Shown here: positions 36,292 through 50,600 of the stretch, in pieces
Layout: each line of letters opens with the position of its first letter
Position numbering within the stretch: position 1 is the stretch's first letter
DNA from: Asterochloris sp. CNOR1
Lineage: Eukaryota > Chlorophyta > Trebouxiophyceae > Trebouxiales > Trebouxiaceae
DNA length: 64,000 nt
Assembly: GCA_963969365.1 (NCBI GenBank)
Contig: OZ017747.1
Coordinates: forward strand, 992,001 to 1,056,000
Direction: 5' to 3'
The notes under the pieces: model-generated
The model's input: the letters and a program-made list of their open reading frames with translations, nothing else
Told to the model about the DNA's origin: nothing
Database searches by the model: none
Program-made: the position numbers and the translations under genes

Positions 36292-39200
36292 ATGACCTCC
36301 CTTAAGAAGTTGCATGTCACCGTGCACTCCTCGCAGAGCGGGCGCAAGAGCAGCTCTGGATCAAGTAGGCCTCAGTGGCAGCCAATGTTTGCTTTTATTG
36401 GGCATTTTGCCATGGATGGCCATAGTGAAAGAGGCTGCACAAGTGTGCATCGCCAGGTGCTGCTCATCAGATATGGCCTTTCACACAGACCAAGTCTGGC
36501 AAGATCCAGATGAGTTGAACCCCAGATTGCCGCTCTACTCTCCCCAATGCATGCTTGGTCCCCCGTCCATGTAGGCGGCACAGAACTCTCCCCAGGAGTG
36601 CCACAGAAGTTTCCATGCAGCAAGCTCAAGCTGGACAGCCTCTTTTTACAATGGCTGGCCATGTCAGAGTCTCAGAAACTGGTGAGGCTCCTTGCTTTGG
36701 CAGTGAGAAGTGGCTAGAACATGGCAGCAGCTCCCTTGGCACCTCTTCGACCAGGGCAGAGCAGCAGGAGGAAGCTTGCTCTCCTTGAACATGGTGAAGG
36801 GGAGTCCAGAGGGTTACAAAGCACTGAGAGCCCTTCTGCATGTAAAAGTCGAGCAGCGCAACAGCTGAAGCTGGTGACTGCTGTTGCCACAGTGTGTTGA
36901 AGCCATGCCTTGCCATCCCTGGTCCTGCCAGGACAGCTTGTCAGCCTTAAGCCCAGACGCCTGCCAGTCTGCTGCTGTTCGACAGCAGCTCACACTCTGC
37001 TTGTTGGGCCTTCACCTTCACTGTCTTGGACTGCTGGCTTTGAGGTCAATGCGGGTTGCCGTGCTGCAGGTACTGTCCCTGCTGGATGATGCAAAGGCAG
37101 GCAGAGCATTGCATGGACCCAACAACAGCGGGCACGCCTCACCCTTGTCACCTTCCAGTGTCTCCGCACTATTTCCTGCTGCTGCAACCACGGTGAGTTG
37201 CAAGCACTGAACCCAATTGCAGGCGTGGGGTGGCAGGTTTTCAGGCCTGCAGCATGGAGCAGGTGTACTTACACGCACAGACTTGAACTGATGATGTATG
37301 CGAATGTTTCCATGGAGTGCACATCCTGTGACGGCAGGGAGCTCTGCGTAGAGAAAGTTGTGCTGATTGCAGCACACCTTTGAATGCGAGTGCAGCAATT
37401 CAAAAGGTCCTCACATTGTGTTGCAGCCCCCTCTATCCCCATCAAAGTCTCGATCCCCCAGGTCGCCTCAGTCACCGTCACGGCGGTCCGGCAGCATGCT
37501 GATGCGAGAGCAGGTAAGCACAACCACTGACAGAGACAGCAGCTGGCCTCAACATAGTCAGGCCAGCATCTGGCGGCACTGAAGCATGTTGCAGGCCGCT
37601 TGAGCCTGCCCTCCACCTCACTGAGAGAGACCACCTGCAGTCCTCTGCACAGTCTTTCATTCACAATGAGCCAACCCTCTGACCATCTGAACTGGTCCTG
37701 AGCCAGCCTCTCAACACTGTATAGTCAGGGCCAACTGGCTCCACATGATGTGTGATGCAGAAGTCAGATCTGGTCATTCCACGCTTCTACTTCCCGGGAG
37801 GGAAGCCAGTGCCCGAGTCCAAGCGGCGGGCTGTGTACAGAAAAATTGACGAGCTCTTCAGAATGTACCCTGATGGCATCACGCTCCCAGCAGTAAAGGA
37901 GCTTGTAAAGGAGGTGAGGGCTCTGGCCGAAGCTGCGCTCTGCGGCCCTCTGCTATCGCATGTGAATGAGAGTGCACCTTCATTCCACTGCCCTCTGCTG
38001 CCCCTGAACACAGAACTCGCTGCAGCGCTGCTGCCCTAGATGTTTGGTGCCCATCTGCCGCCCTGTGCTGCCCCATCTCAAGCTTCAACTTGCCTCTGAG
38101 CCTGCCACCCTCTGATCTGGTGGTGCCTGTGCTTCGCCCTCATGGCTGGTGTGCTGACTGTGCAGAGGTGCATGCAGGTTTTTGAGCTGCCCTCTGTGTT
38201 GGCGTACCCCCTCTTTTACAAGCTTGTTGCCCACGGCACCTCAGCACTGACGCGGGATGCTGTGCTGGAGTTCCTGAACAAGCACAACGTGGTGCAGGTA
38301 AGGCTGCAGCCTACTGCCTGCCCATGGTTGGCATGCTCTGTAGGGCACATTTGAAGCTGGTGCACATCACCATGTCCTCTCCAGGTGACATCCTGTGGCA
38401 GATCAGCTGCACGCTGCCACTGGGAGGCTGCATGCGTTGCTCAGTCTGCCATGGTCTGGAGTTTGGCTGTCTACTCAGAGCTGATGTGCGCTGCAGGCTG
38501 ACCCTGTGACACGTCTGTTTGATGTCCTGCGACAAGAAGGGTCCAGTGTTATTAAGCAGGAGGACCTCAAGTCCATGATGGCTGGCATCCTGGCATGCCA
38601 TCGAGGGCTGGAGTTTCTGCATGAGACTCCAGAGTTCCAGGACAGGTCAGGACTTGGGGCACACCACAGCTCAGCACCTCAGTCAGAAGCTGCTGCTGCA
38701 GGCAGCAGCAGCTACCTGCACTGGCAAGGTGTTCAAGACTAACTGGCTGTGTCCTGCACCAAGCACCCCTGTGGGCTGCAGAGTGCCAGCACGACTGAGA
38801 GAACACACCACAAAGCTTTCCACCGCAACATGCACGGTCGTGCAGGTATGCGGAGACAGTCATCTATCGCATATTCTACAGCCTGGACCGCAGCGGCAGC
38901 GGGTGCCTCACCCTTCGAGATCTCAAAAGGTGTGCTTCCAGCGATGTCGGGGGGCTTGCCACGCCAGCTTGCCTGCTGCATCAGCATGTGCTCCTCTGTG
39001 ATCAAGTACTTACCCCCTTGAAATCCAACAATGTCTTCCTTGTCTGGCAGCAACCTCTCATAGCAGCCTACTTTGCTCTCACCTGGAGCGCACAGGCCCA
39101 CCTGCTGCAATCAGATGCAGCTTGCACTTGCTGAACTTGCATGGCTACTGAAGCCATGTCTGTCGCAGTCTGCAGGGATGACTGCAGCTGGAGGTTCTGA

Positions 39201-41067
39201 CCATGCTAAACGCGGAGGCTCGTGACTGCCTGCAGGAAGTAGCCAGTGGGGCAGCGGGGGCCCAGGGGGAGCCATCTGCTTCACTCAGGTCTGACGTTCA
39301 GTACCCCACCTGCGTGCAGGAGGGCCCCGCTGGAGGCTATCGCCATGCTGCCATATACCTGACTGAAAAATTATAAGTATAACAATGATGACCTGCTGCA
39401 TCGCAAGCAAGTGGCATATTCTTGCATTGCATGTCTGCGGGCTGAAGCCCGCTCATGCCATCCTGTGCCCTGCCTGCAGGAGTGACCTGTTGGAGGCCCT
39501 GGCCATGCTGGATGCAGAGGAGGACATCAACGCAGTCCTGCGCTACTTCTCTTACGAGCACTTTTACGTAATATACTGCAAGTTCTGGGAGCTGGACGCA
39601 GACCACGATTTCCTCATCAGCAAGGACGACATGCTCAAGTACGGGAACCACAGCCTGACCTTCAGGATCCTTGACCGGATTTTCGCCCAGGTGGGTGGTG
39701 GTGGTTGCTAACAGCGCAAAGAGCTGCCGGCAGAGGCAGCCCCACCAGGGCGGCCTCAAGCTTGATCAGCCGTCCATCCAGATTTCAGCGCTCTCTTCTC
39801 TGCAGCTAGCATGAGTCATGCTTGCCTGCTTTGCAGTGCAGCCCAGCCTGGCCCTTTCTGCCGCATCGCAGCGGCTAATGTCATGGGCGTCCCATCTGCA
39901 TGCAAGTTCAGTCGCTGGTGTCCTGGACGGTCAGAACGCTAGCTGCTCGTGCATCTGTCAGCGGCCACACCCTAGTCTGTCTAATGCAGGCGCCGCGGCG
40001 GCTGGCATCCAACAAGGCCGGCATGATGGGGTATGAGGACTTTGTGTGGTTCATCCTGAGCGAGGAGGACAAGAGCAAGGACATCAGCTTGGAGTACTGG
40101 TTCAAATGCTGTGACCTAGACTGCGATGGGCGCCTCACCCCCACAGAGATGTTGGTGAGCATGGCATGTGCCTGCTTTGCTGCGCTGTTATGCGCGGTTG
40201 TTGCTTATAAGCAGCATGTGCTAGGCACGCTGCAGCGCTCAAAAGCGCATGGTAGAGCTTTGCATGCACGGAGCAGCCTTTACAGCTTCCTATGCAAGCA
40301 CCTGCACAGATATGCTGGTGAGAAAGGGAGACTCTGAGCTCGGAAGCCGCCCACTCTGGGACTTGCCTAGCTTGCATTGTGCTTGGCGGCTGCAGCATCC
40401 AGTGCATCCAGCATCACTGCAGGTTGCCTGCTTCCCCATGAGTATCGACGGCTGCACATCGCATGCCGTTGCTGTAACAATTTGCTTATTGCTGCTGCTG
40501 TGCAGTACTTTTATGAGGAGCAGTTGCATCGCATGGAGTGCCTGAACCAGGAGCCCGTGCTTTTTGAAGATGTGCTCTGCCAGATGCACGACATGATTCA
40601 GCCAACTAGTGAGGGAGTCTTCACATTGGCAGACCTGAAGAAGCACAAGGTCCTCTCGGGCACCATGTTCAATATCCTCTTCAACCTCAACAAATTTGTG
40701 GCATTTGAAACACGAGATCCTTTCCTAGTCAAGCAGGTGGGGTTCTTTGAGAGCGGCGCAAAGTGATTGTATCAGCCCAACTTGCGCCATTCCCTTCAGC
40801 CAGCTAGTCAGCACAGCACGCACTGTGATCAAGCTTTCTTCTAGCCTGCTGCTGGTTAACATGCCATGCAGCGTGACCAGTCCTCATACATAAAAAACTC
40901 ACTGCTGCACCCACCTGCTGCTTCTGCAGGAGCGGGAACAGCCCGGCTTGACAGATTGGGACCGCTTTGCCAAAGTGGAGTACGCTAGACTAGCCATGGA
41001 GGAAGAGGGTCAGGAGCAGGAGCCTCAGCATCCTGACCTCTGGGATAACACAGATGCAGCCTTCTGA
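36292..41067 (+). CDS. Protein phosphatase 2A regulatory subunit B'' (EF-hand type)
   Basis: B'' subunits direct PP2A to substrates and bind calcium. The exon from ATG 36292 joins the 36574-36684 exon in phase and yields [18 protein letters not shown], then [13 protein letters not shown] (from about 37072), matching the plant B'' N-terminus. [21 protein letters not shown] phosphosite-like stretch (37430-37512) follows. The core begins [20 protein letters not shown] and [14 protein letters not shown] (37763-37912). Later come [52 protein letters not shown] and [20 protein letters not shown] (first EF-hand-like loop). [13 protein letters not shown] at about 40110-40150 is a canonical calcium loop (DxDxDGxLxxxE). 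The end is [14 protein letters not shown]...DAAF, TGA at 41065. The family call is secure; a further 5' exon is possible. Confidence 0.9.
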
Positions 41068-41250
41068 CTTCACTGCAACTGACCCCTGGCCCATACCTGT
41101 GCAACGCATGCAGTGCCAAACTCTAGAATTAGCTTGCCCTCCCTGCTCACATCTGCACCTGGCCGCCAGCAGCAATTGAGAGACTGCTGAGCACCAACAA
41201 ATTCAAGCTTGAATGTTCGAAAGTAGAGTTTACATGTTGGACGACAAGAT

Positions 41251-44313
<3,063 letters not shown>

Positions 44314-46165
44314 TCAGGCTGCGACACGCAGCAGCTTGCATCCTGAGGAAGTGGCAGCTGCGTTTGCCTGCGCATGCCAGTCAGCAAGCTTACAGCTGGG
44401 CGCCCTGGCTCAGCCTTGACCGTACCATGCAGCATGGCACATCCAGCCGCAGGCAGTGCGGTCCCAGTCTGGACAACAGCATGCACCGAGCTGTGCAGCT
44501 TCACTTACCTGGGCAAGGGCTGTCGCAGCCCCTGCAGCCAGCAAGAGATGATGAGGGACCCCATGCAGTATGAGCCAGCCCAAGTGATGGCTAGCCAGCG
44601 CATTTTGGTGACAGGTGGCGTGCAGCATTGCCCACACAGGGTGACTGGCTTCATGCGCAGTGACGGAAGTGGCATGCAGCTGAGGACACTACCTGAGCCG
44701 AACGCCTGCGCCTGCGCCTGAGCCGCTGCAGGCAGAGACGATGCGTCACAATGGTGAGCAGACGGCAGCGCATTGGCGCCCGACACGTGCAGGAGCCCAC
44801 CTGCCACGGCCTGCGTAAAACCTGTGGGGTTGGTGGTCTTGGCCTGCAGTGACCACGTCAGTCTGCTACACCAAGAAGTCAGGGACAGAATAGCACAGCA
44901 TCTGTGTAGCCAGCTAGCCGATACTTTGCTCTGTGCTGGTTCACCTGCGCTGCGGCATTCGCAAATGCGGTGGCGAAGGCGTTCGTCGCCGTCGGCCCAG
45001 CTGCAGCTGCAGCATGAGAGGCATGCTGGATGGTCAGTGCAACTCAGAGCACCTGCTGTGTCAGTGCAGGGACTGCTGCAATGCAGTGCAAAACACCCCC
45101 AACTTCCTCCACTTACCAGCAACTGCAGCAGCAAAGGCAGCAGCCTGCAGCACATAGGAGATGCTGAGGAGGAACTGTGTTATGTCAGCCCATGTCAAGG
45201 AAACCATACCTGTGCATTTCCGTTGGCAATGGCTGTTGCAGCTGCCTGCAGGTGCACAGAAGCCTGTAAGCAGGCCAGCAGCACTGACATCTGAGGGCTA
45301 ACTGGCTCCCGCTGTCACTACGTGTAATCCAGTCAGCGCTCCACCTCACCTGGGCTGCAGCTGTTGCAATGGTTCCTGAGTCCCAGCCAGCCTGAGCAGC
45401 AGCCTGAGCCAGCGCTGCAGCAGACAAGCAGACTACTAAGATCTATGGACTGCTGCACAGAAGCCAAGCTGGTGAAAACTTACCTGTGGCAGCAGCCGTG
45501 CTGCCTCCTGCTTGTGCAGCGGCAGTAGCTATGGCCTGCGCCAGGGCACCTGGATAGAGGTGCAAAGGTCAGTGCAGTGAAGGCTGTGGCATGTAGAGCA
45601 GGTTGTAACAGCTGTCGAAGGTGTCTGAAGAGAGCAGCTCACTGGGGCCACTTGCTTTCGCAGCTGCCAGCGCCTAGGCTGCTGCTGTCGTGTTCCCGTT
45701 TGCAATAGCTGTAAGCGGCAGCTGCAGGTGGGACTGTTGGGGCCAGCAATGACAAGCACCACAATGTCCTAATGGCTTGATGGGACAGTTTCCAGCTCAC
45801 CTGTCGCTGCAGCTTGGGCTGCAGGCAGTGCACAGCATGCTTCAGCTCTTAGAAGGCAGGGGGAGGCGCATGCGAGGCGCAAGCGCCAGCATCAGCTGCC
45901 AGGTGGCAGCATCCAGGTGTGCATGTACCGCAAGAGCTGTGCCTTTGGCTGTGCACTGAGACACACCACATGCCTGGGGGTTGTCAGTCAGGCAGCTCAG
46001 CAACAACTGATTACTTGCACAATTACAGGCATGTGCAGCAGTGCACATTGCTGTGGAGCTCTGAGATGTTTGTGCAAGCACACCTGTAGCCTGTGATGTG
46101 GCCTGGGAGGCAGCCTGCCCGGCAAACAGGACCAGCATTGCTGCCAGGACAACATACAGCTTCAT
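44314..46165 (-). CDS. Secreted alanine-rich modular protein from mini-exons
   Basis: The start (46165) gives a clear signal peptide, MKLYVVLAAMLVLFAGQAAS, followed by QATSQAT. Small exons follow, each flanked by CAG and GT and phase-compatible: 45801-45818 (AQAAAT), 45484-45549 (ALAQAIATAAAQAGGSTAAA), 45350-45414 (LAQAAAQAGWDSGTIATAAA), 45210-45245 (AAATAIANGNAQ), 45117-45144 (AAAFAAAVA), about 44945-45006 (GPTATNAFATAFANAAAQ), 44801-44843 (AKTTNPTGFTQAVA), 44693-44725 (AAQAQAQAFGS), 44509-44531 (GAATALAQ) and a last one from about 44367 (ANAAATSSG...) to a TGA at 44314. The mature chain is about 40-50% Ala with Gln, Thr, Asn and Gly, probably helical. Spidroin-like, cell-wall or ice-binding roles are only guesses. 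I recognise no named family. Exon set and stop are by eye. Confidence 0.62.
45640..45715 (-). pseudogene. Extra Ala-rich module with an in-frame stop
   Basis: Between two modules of the Ala-rich gene the minus strand reads AIANGNTTAAA, a TAG stop, then ALAAAKASGP in one frame. It is bounded by a TTACAG acceptor and a CCA|GTGAGC donor. The AIANGN core matches the AIANGNAQ module at 45210-45245. Flanking exons join in phase 1 without it, so skipping keeps the frame. It looks like a decayed or skipped module. Confidence 0.45.
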
Positions 46166-46560
46166 GCTGAACGATTGGTGAGTAAGGTGCTAAGAGTCAA
46201 CTGGAATCGACAAGAGCAAGTGCAGTCAGGAAGTGGACACAGAAAGGAAGACAGCTGGGCATTAAGACAAGCTTGCTGACAGAGCATGAAGATTCCTGCC
46301 TTGGATGCATCCACCACTTCTTGCTGAGCCAGCTGGCTGCTGCCAGGTGCTTGTGACTTGGAGTGATGTCCTCAACGCTGCTGTCAGGAACCAGGTAGCC
46401 TCAAGTGCATCAAGAACCTGAAGCTCGTAGGCGCTTTTAATTGACACAGTGTCCAAGCGCCAGCAAAGACTCAATTTACTACCATGTGATGCACGAGGGT
46501 GTACACTTATCTGTCTTGTGATGCTACCAGCCCTCTCAGCAGCCCTCACCTGTGGCTACT
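46166..46560. other. Divergent gap left of the ARM-repeat remnant
   Basis: No coding feature was supported. It should contain the promoter of the Ala-rich gene. Confidence 0.35.
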
Positions 46561-47230
46561 GGTGCTCCAGAGGCGCAACAGCGCGCTGCTGCAATCCTGT
46601 CCCATCTGGCCAGCGTGGTATATGGGCTACAACTGCCAATTGTATGAGCCACTGGCGCAGTTGCTCGAAGAAGGCCTCTGTCACTCCCGACAAGTACAGG
46701 CCGCCGCCTTCGTTGCATTGGCCAGCGGGTCAAGGAGAGCAGACATCTCACATGCAACCACAGGCGTTCAAGCTCTCCTGCTGTTGAATGAGTGCTGTCT
46801 TCCTGCCACCCAGAAGTCTGGCAGCATGCTGCAACACTGACTTGACTGGCCGTAGAGTCAAGACGCATCAGAGTCTGGACTGCAGCATTGCCAACACTGG
46901 TGCAGCTGTTGTCCTCAGGCAGTCTGGGTTCAGGAGCCTCTTACAATGTCTCTGCTGTGCTGTGTGTCCTAGCAACTGGGTTAGACAGGGCAGCCGTCAT
47001 CAGAAGTAGTGGCGCTTCTGGTGGAGCTGATGCTGAATGTCCTCCAGCGACTCAAATGAGCAAGCACGGGCCGCTGGTACCCTGCAATGTCTGGCTGACA
47101 GTCCAGATGCCGCCAAAACAGCTGTCATCAAGGCCGATGTGGCGCTTGTGCAGTCTGGCCAAATGTCATGAGGAAGCCAAAGGAGCCATCATGCTGGCGG
47201 AGGCGGGAATCGCATTCTGGTCAGCAGCAG
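46560..47230 (+). pseudogene. Armadillo-repeat remnant with shifted frames
   Basis: Successive pieces look like ARM repeats, but in different frames with no credible introns between them. GAPEAQQRAAAILSHLAS is at about 46562-46615. EPLAQLLEEGLCHSRQVQAA and FVALASGSRRADISHATTGV are at about 46647-46770. LPTLVQLLSSGSLGSGASYN then VSAVLCVLATGLDRAAVIRS is at about 46885-47010. VALLVELMLNVLQRLK continues in another frame to about 47058. SPDAAKTAVIKADVALVQSG and EEAKGAIMLAEAGIAFW follow, again in different frames. At least three frameshifts separate the parts. The original protein was probably a multi-ARM scaffold; its identity is unknown. Confidence 0.6.
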
Positions 47231-47256
47231 GTCCCAGCTGCATGCAAGACAGTTGA

Positions 47257-47635
47257 CAATATACACTGGCTTGCATCCAAGCCCTCACCAGCCGAAGCAC
47301 AACGCTGTTGGCCCAAGCTTTTGTAGGGCCCTCCCGTGCACAAAGCTTGTGTGTTGCGGCTTACAGCACCTGACCAAGTCCCGCAGCCTAGGATGCACTT
47401 GAGGCAGGTGCAATGTGCCTGATGTCTAGCAAGGCAGCTCATCAAAGACAGCAATCAGCAGGTCCTTGTAATGCGTTTACATGGCAGAGGTTCAGGCGCC
47501 ACAACAGTGTGTTTGTGAAGGCCTTACCAAGAAGCTCATTGATGCAGGGGCAGCTCTGTTTTCATCTGCGAGGCATAGGGTCAATGCCCGACTGGTCAAC
47601 TTAGCTGTTCATCGGATCGGCTGACATCGGCAGCC
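47257..47635. other. Upstream region of HEN1
   Basis: No coding feature was seen. It lies directly before the HEN1 ATG and should carry its promoter. Confidence 0.35.
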
Positions 47636-50600
47636 ATGGCACTCGCTCCTGCTCAGCAGATTCAGAACTTCTGCAACTACTGCAAGAGCCAGCCTCCCTC
47701 CTTTGACATCCAGCCAGCTGGGCCTGATCGAGGCAGCAAAGGCTTTGTCTGCAAAGTGACCCTCCATGCTATCAAGACAGAAGAGGGCAGCATCGAGCAT
47801 CAGCACTGTGAGGGGGCAGGCACCAGCAAGAAGGCCGCCAAGGCAGATGCCAACCAGCAAGCGCTGGCATTCCTGGAAACACAAAGGCTCTTCCACTGCT
47901 TCAAGAGCGCGATGCAGCGCAGAGCAGAGCCAATGTCCCTCAGGGAAGCCATCCACATCTCCCTCAGTGATGAGGTGGGCACTTCTGCAATGTAAACCTG
48001 TCAGGACCACAACGACAACTGGCACCGTACATCAGTGCATCTATCCAATTGAAAAGGTGCTCTGCCCCCATCGTGAGGCCTGCACGCATTCAGCAGAGGA
48101 AGCATGTCGACCTTCAGCATCCAGAAGGCACATGCACTGGGTCTGCACACAGGGATCAGACCCATCTGCATGGCTATAGACAGACAAACTTGCTACAGGG
48201 CTTGAGGCAGAATTGCAAGCCGGGTGGGCACATGCCCACTACCCCAGACACACTGCAGGCCTAGTCGCACAGCTGGTGGCAGCCCACCATGCTGCAGTGC
48301 CCCAAAGACGATCGCTCCCCAGCACAAGGAATGCGGGTGCAGATCACCCTTTGAAAGGACCCATCTGCACAGCTAAAGACAGCCCATCATGCTGCAGGGC
48401 CGGGAGCCAGATCAAGACGTGGAGTGGCGCCTGCTGCTGGGTCCTGCTGCTGGGTGCAGACTCAACTGCATGGATCTGAAAATCAGCTCATTTATTGTTG
48501 CAGGGCCTGAAACGGGACTGCGAGCTGGAGGGGCACGTGCTGCTCGCCCAGCGCAACGCCGGCGGGTGGCTGCCGCTGCAGGCCCTGATGCACACAAAGT
48601 TGGTCAGGACGGCGCTGAAGGCAAAGCATCCATCCCTGGACCTGCGTGATGCACAGGCATGCCACCAGCTACTGGTGCTTGACCAAGAGTGTAAGTCGCT
48701 GACTAAAATTCTGCCCTGGAGCAGGGGTGTGGGTTGACAGTATAGCCCCTAGAAGAGCTTTGCTGCTCTTACAGAGTAGGAGCCCTGTCAATCACAGCTT
48801 TGCTGGCCTTGAATCATGACTGCCGCATCTTAATGGCTGTGGCCTTTGCTGTGATGTCTGGGAGCTAGAATGCCATGTCAGCCTTTAGCAGGCTCTGCCT
48901 GCCAGAGTTCTTGTGAGCTGAGAGCTGGCCCTCCCCCACACTCCTGCAACCCAGCCTTTGCTGCAGTGGAAGGCCTGGACACAAACCCCTTCAGCAGCAC
49001 CTTTAGGCTGCAGACACTATCGCTTTGAGACCCACGATGCCGTGCAGCAGTAGATAGATGGCCCATTCAGCAACCAGGCTTGTGAGCGCCTCTCCGCTGA
49101 TGCACTGCAGCCCAAGTCATGAGCTTGAGACCCACAAGGCAATGCAGGAGCTTAAGATGCGGGCCCTCAGCATCAGTCATGTGCATAGCCTGCAGCTTTG
49201 ACAAGACTCTAAGACACTGCCTGCAGTGGACAAAGACCGCAGTGGATACAGACCCCACAGCATCAGCTGCAAGCAGCCCTGCTTGTCTCATGGGGTGCAT
49301 GTCTGGGTGTCCGGTTCTCGCATCATTAGGCACTCTTGTTTGCAACATTGCTGTGAACATTCCATTAGCCTTTGCTGCAGTGGAGGAGCTGGAGATGAAC
49401 TCCCTAAGCATCAGGCGCAAGCAGCCCTACGCTGAAGGTGCAACTCCGGGCACAAGCGAAGCGCAGCCCGCCGCCCGCTCGCTGCTGGCGCTGGCAGTCA
49501 GCTGCAAGCTGCATGAGGGCGACATGGGCAGGGGCGTCCTGATTCCCTCAGACATCAGGTCAGTCTTGTCTTGCCTTGCCTTGTCTTGTCTTGTCTTGTC
49601 TTGTCTTGTCGGCAAGTCGGCAGCGTGCTCAGTCAGGCCTGTTGCAGGAATGTCTGCTGTTGGGCTGGCATGGTGGTCGAGTTTACCTCCTGCACTAGCT
49701 GCAGACCCAGCAGAAGACCTCCCAAGACAGGAGCTACAGTCCTGGCGTATGACAGCCAGCTTTTGGACTCTCTTGTTGTGGTGTGATGTGCGGCACACTT
49801 CCTGAGGCAGCACTGCCATCTTCTGCTGCAGGCAGCCAGTGCAGGAGGTCAGCTTCCCCTGCAATGACAACCTGTGGGGGGAGCTGGCCCAGCTGCTAGG
49901 CACCACCTATGGCAACATGACCTACTATCCAAAGGTTGGACACGGAGTGCAGGTGCCTGTGCGGCCTGGAGAGGAGCCCACCCCCAAGCCAGATGCCCTT
50001 AGGGTGCGCTGCTCACACTCTTTTCCTCTCTGGAGCCTACATACGAAACCCTTGTCCTGGTGACAGTGAGCTGCGTGCAATGCGAAGTTGTGGGCTGGCT
50101 CCTGTTTGAGGCTTCAGCATGGGTGACCTGTCCTGAGGCCGACTGCGTGACAGTGCACACCTTTCTGGAAACGGTCACCGATGACGTTTGGCTCCTTGAG
50201 AGGCTCTGGCTGAGGCTCTGCTGACGCAGGACGCCTGTGGCAGGCTGTTGTGACACTTACAGCAGCCTCGGTACATGCAGGAGGCGCTGGAGAAGGCCTA
50301 TGGGGCCCCACCCCCTCCCCGCGGCTGGGTGGGCACTGCACAGGCGCCTGCCAACGAGGCCAGCAAAGCCAAGAGCAAGGCAACGGCTGACGTGCCCACC
50401 CAGCAGACTCCTGTGCCCCTGCACGACATTAGGTCGCCCTGCATGTGCGCTACTGCAGTGCCCCTGGGGGCTGCCAGCGAGCTCAACCTCAGGTGGGAAC
50501 GATCTGCAGCGCTGGCCAGCCCGTGCTATGCTGTTCGCATGTATGCCTCAGCTGTGTCCCCTCTGAGGCTGACGGCGAGCTCAAGTGCAGATGATCAGGT

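Noticed and set aside
49427-49906. Minus-strand frame with a repeated RQDKT peptide
   Set aside because: It is the reverse reading of the CTTGT microsatellite inside HEN1, not a gene.
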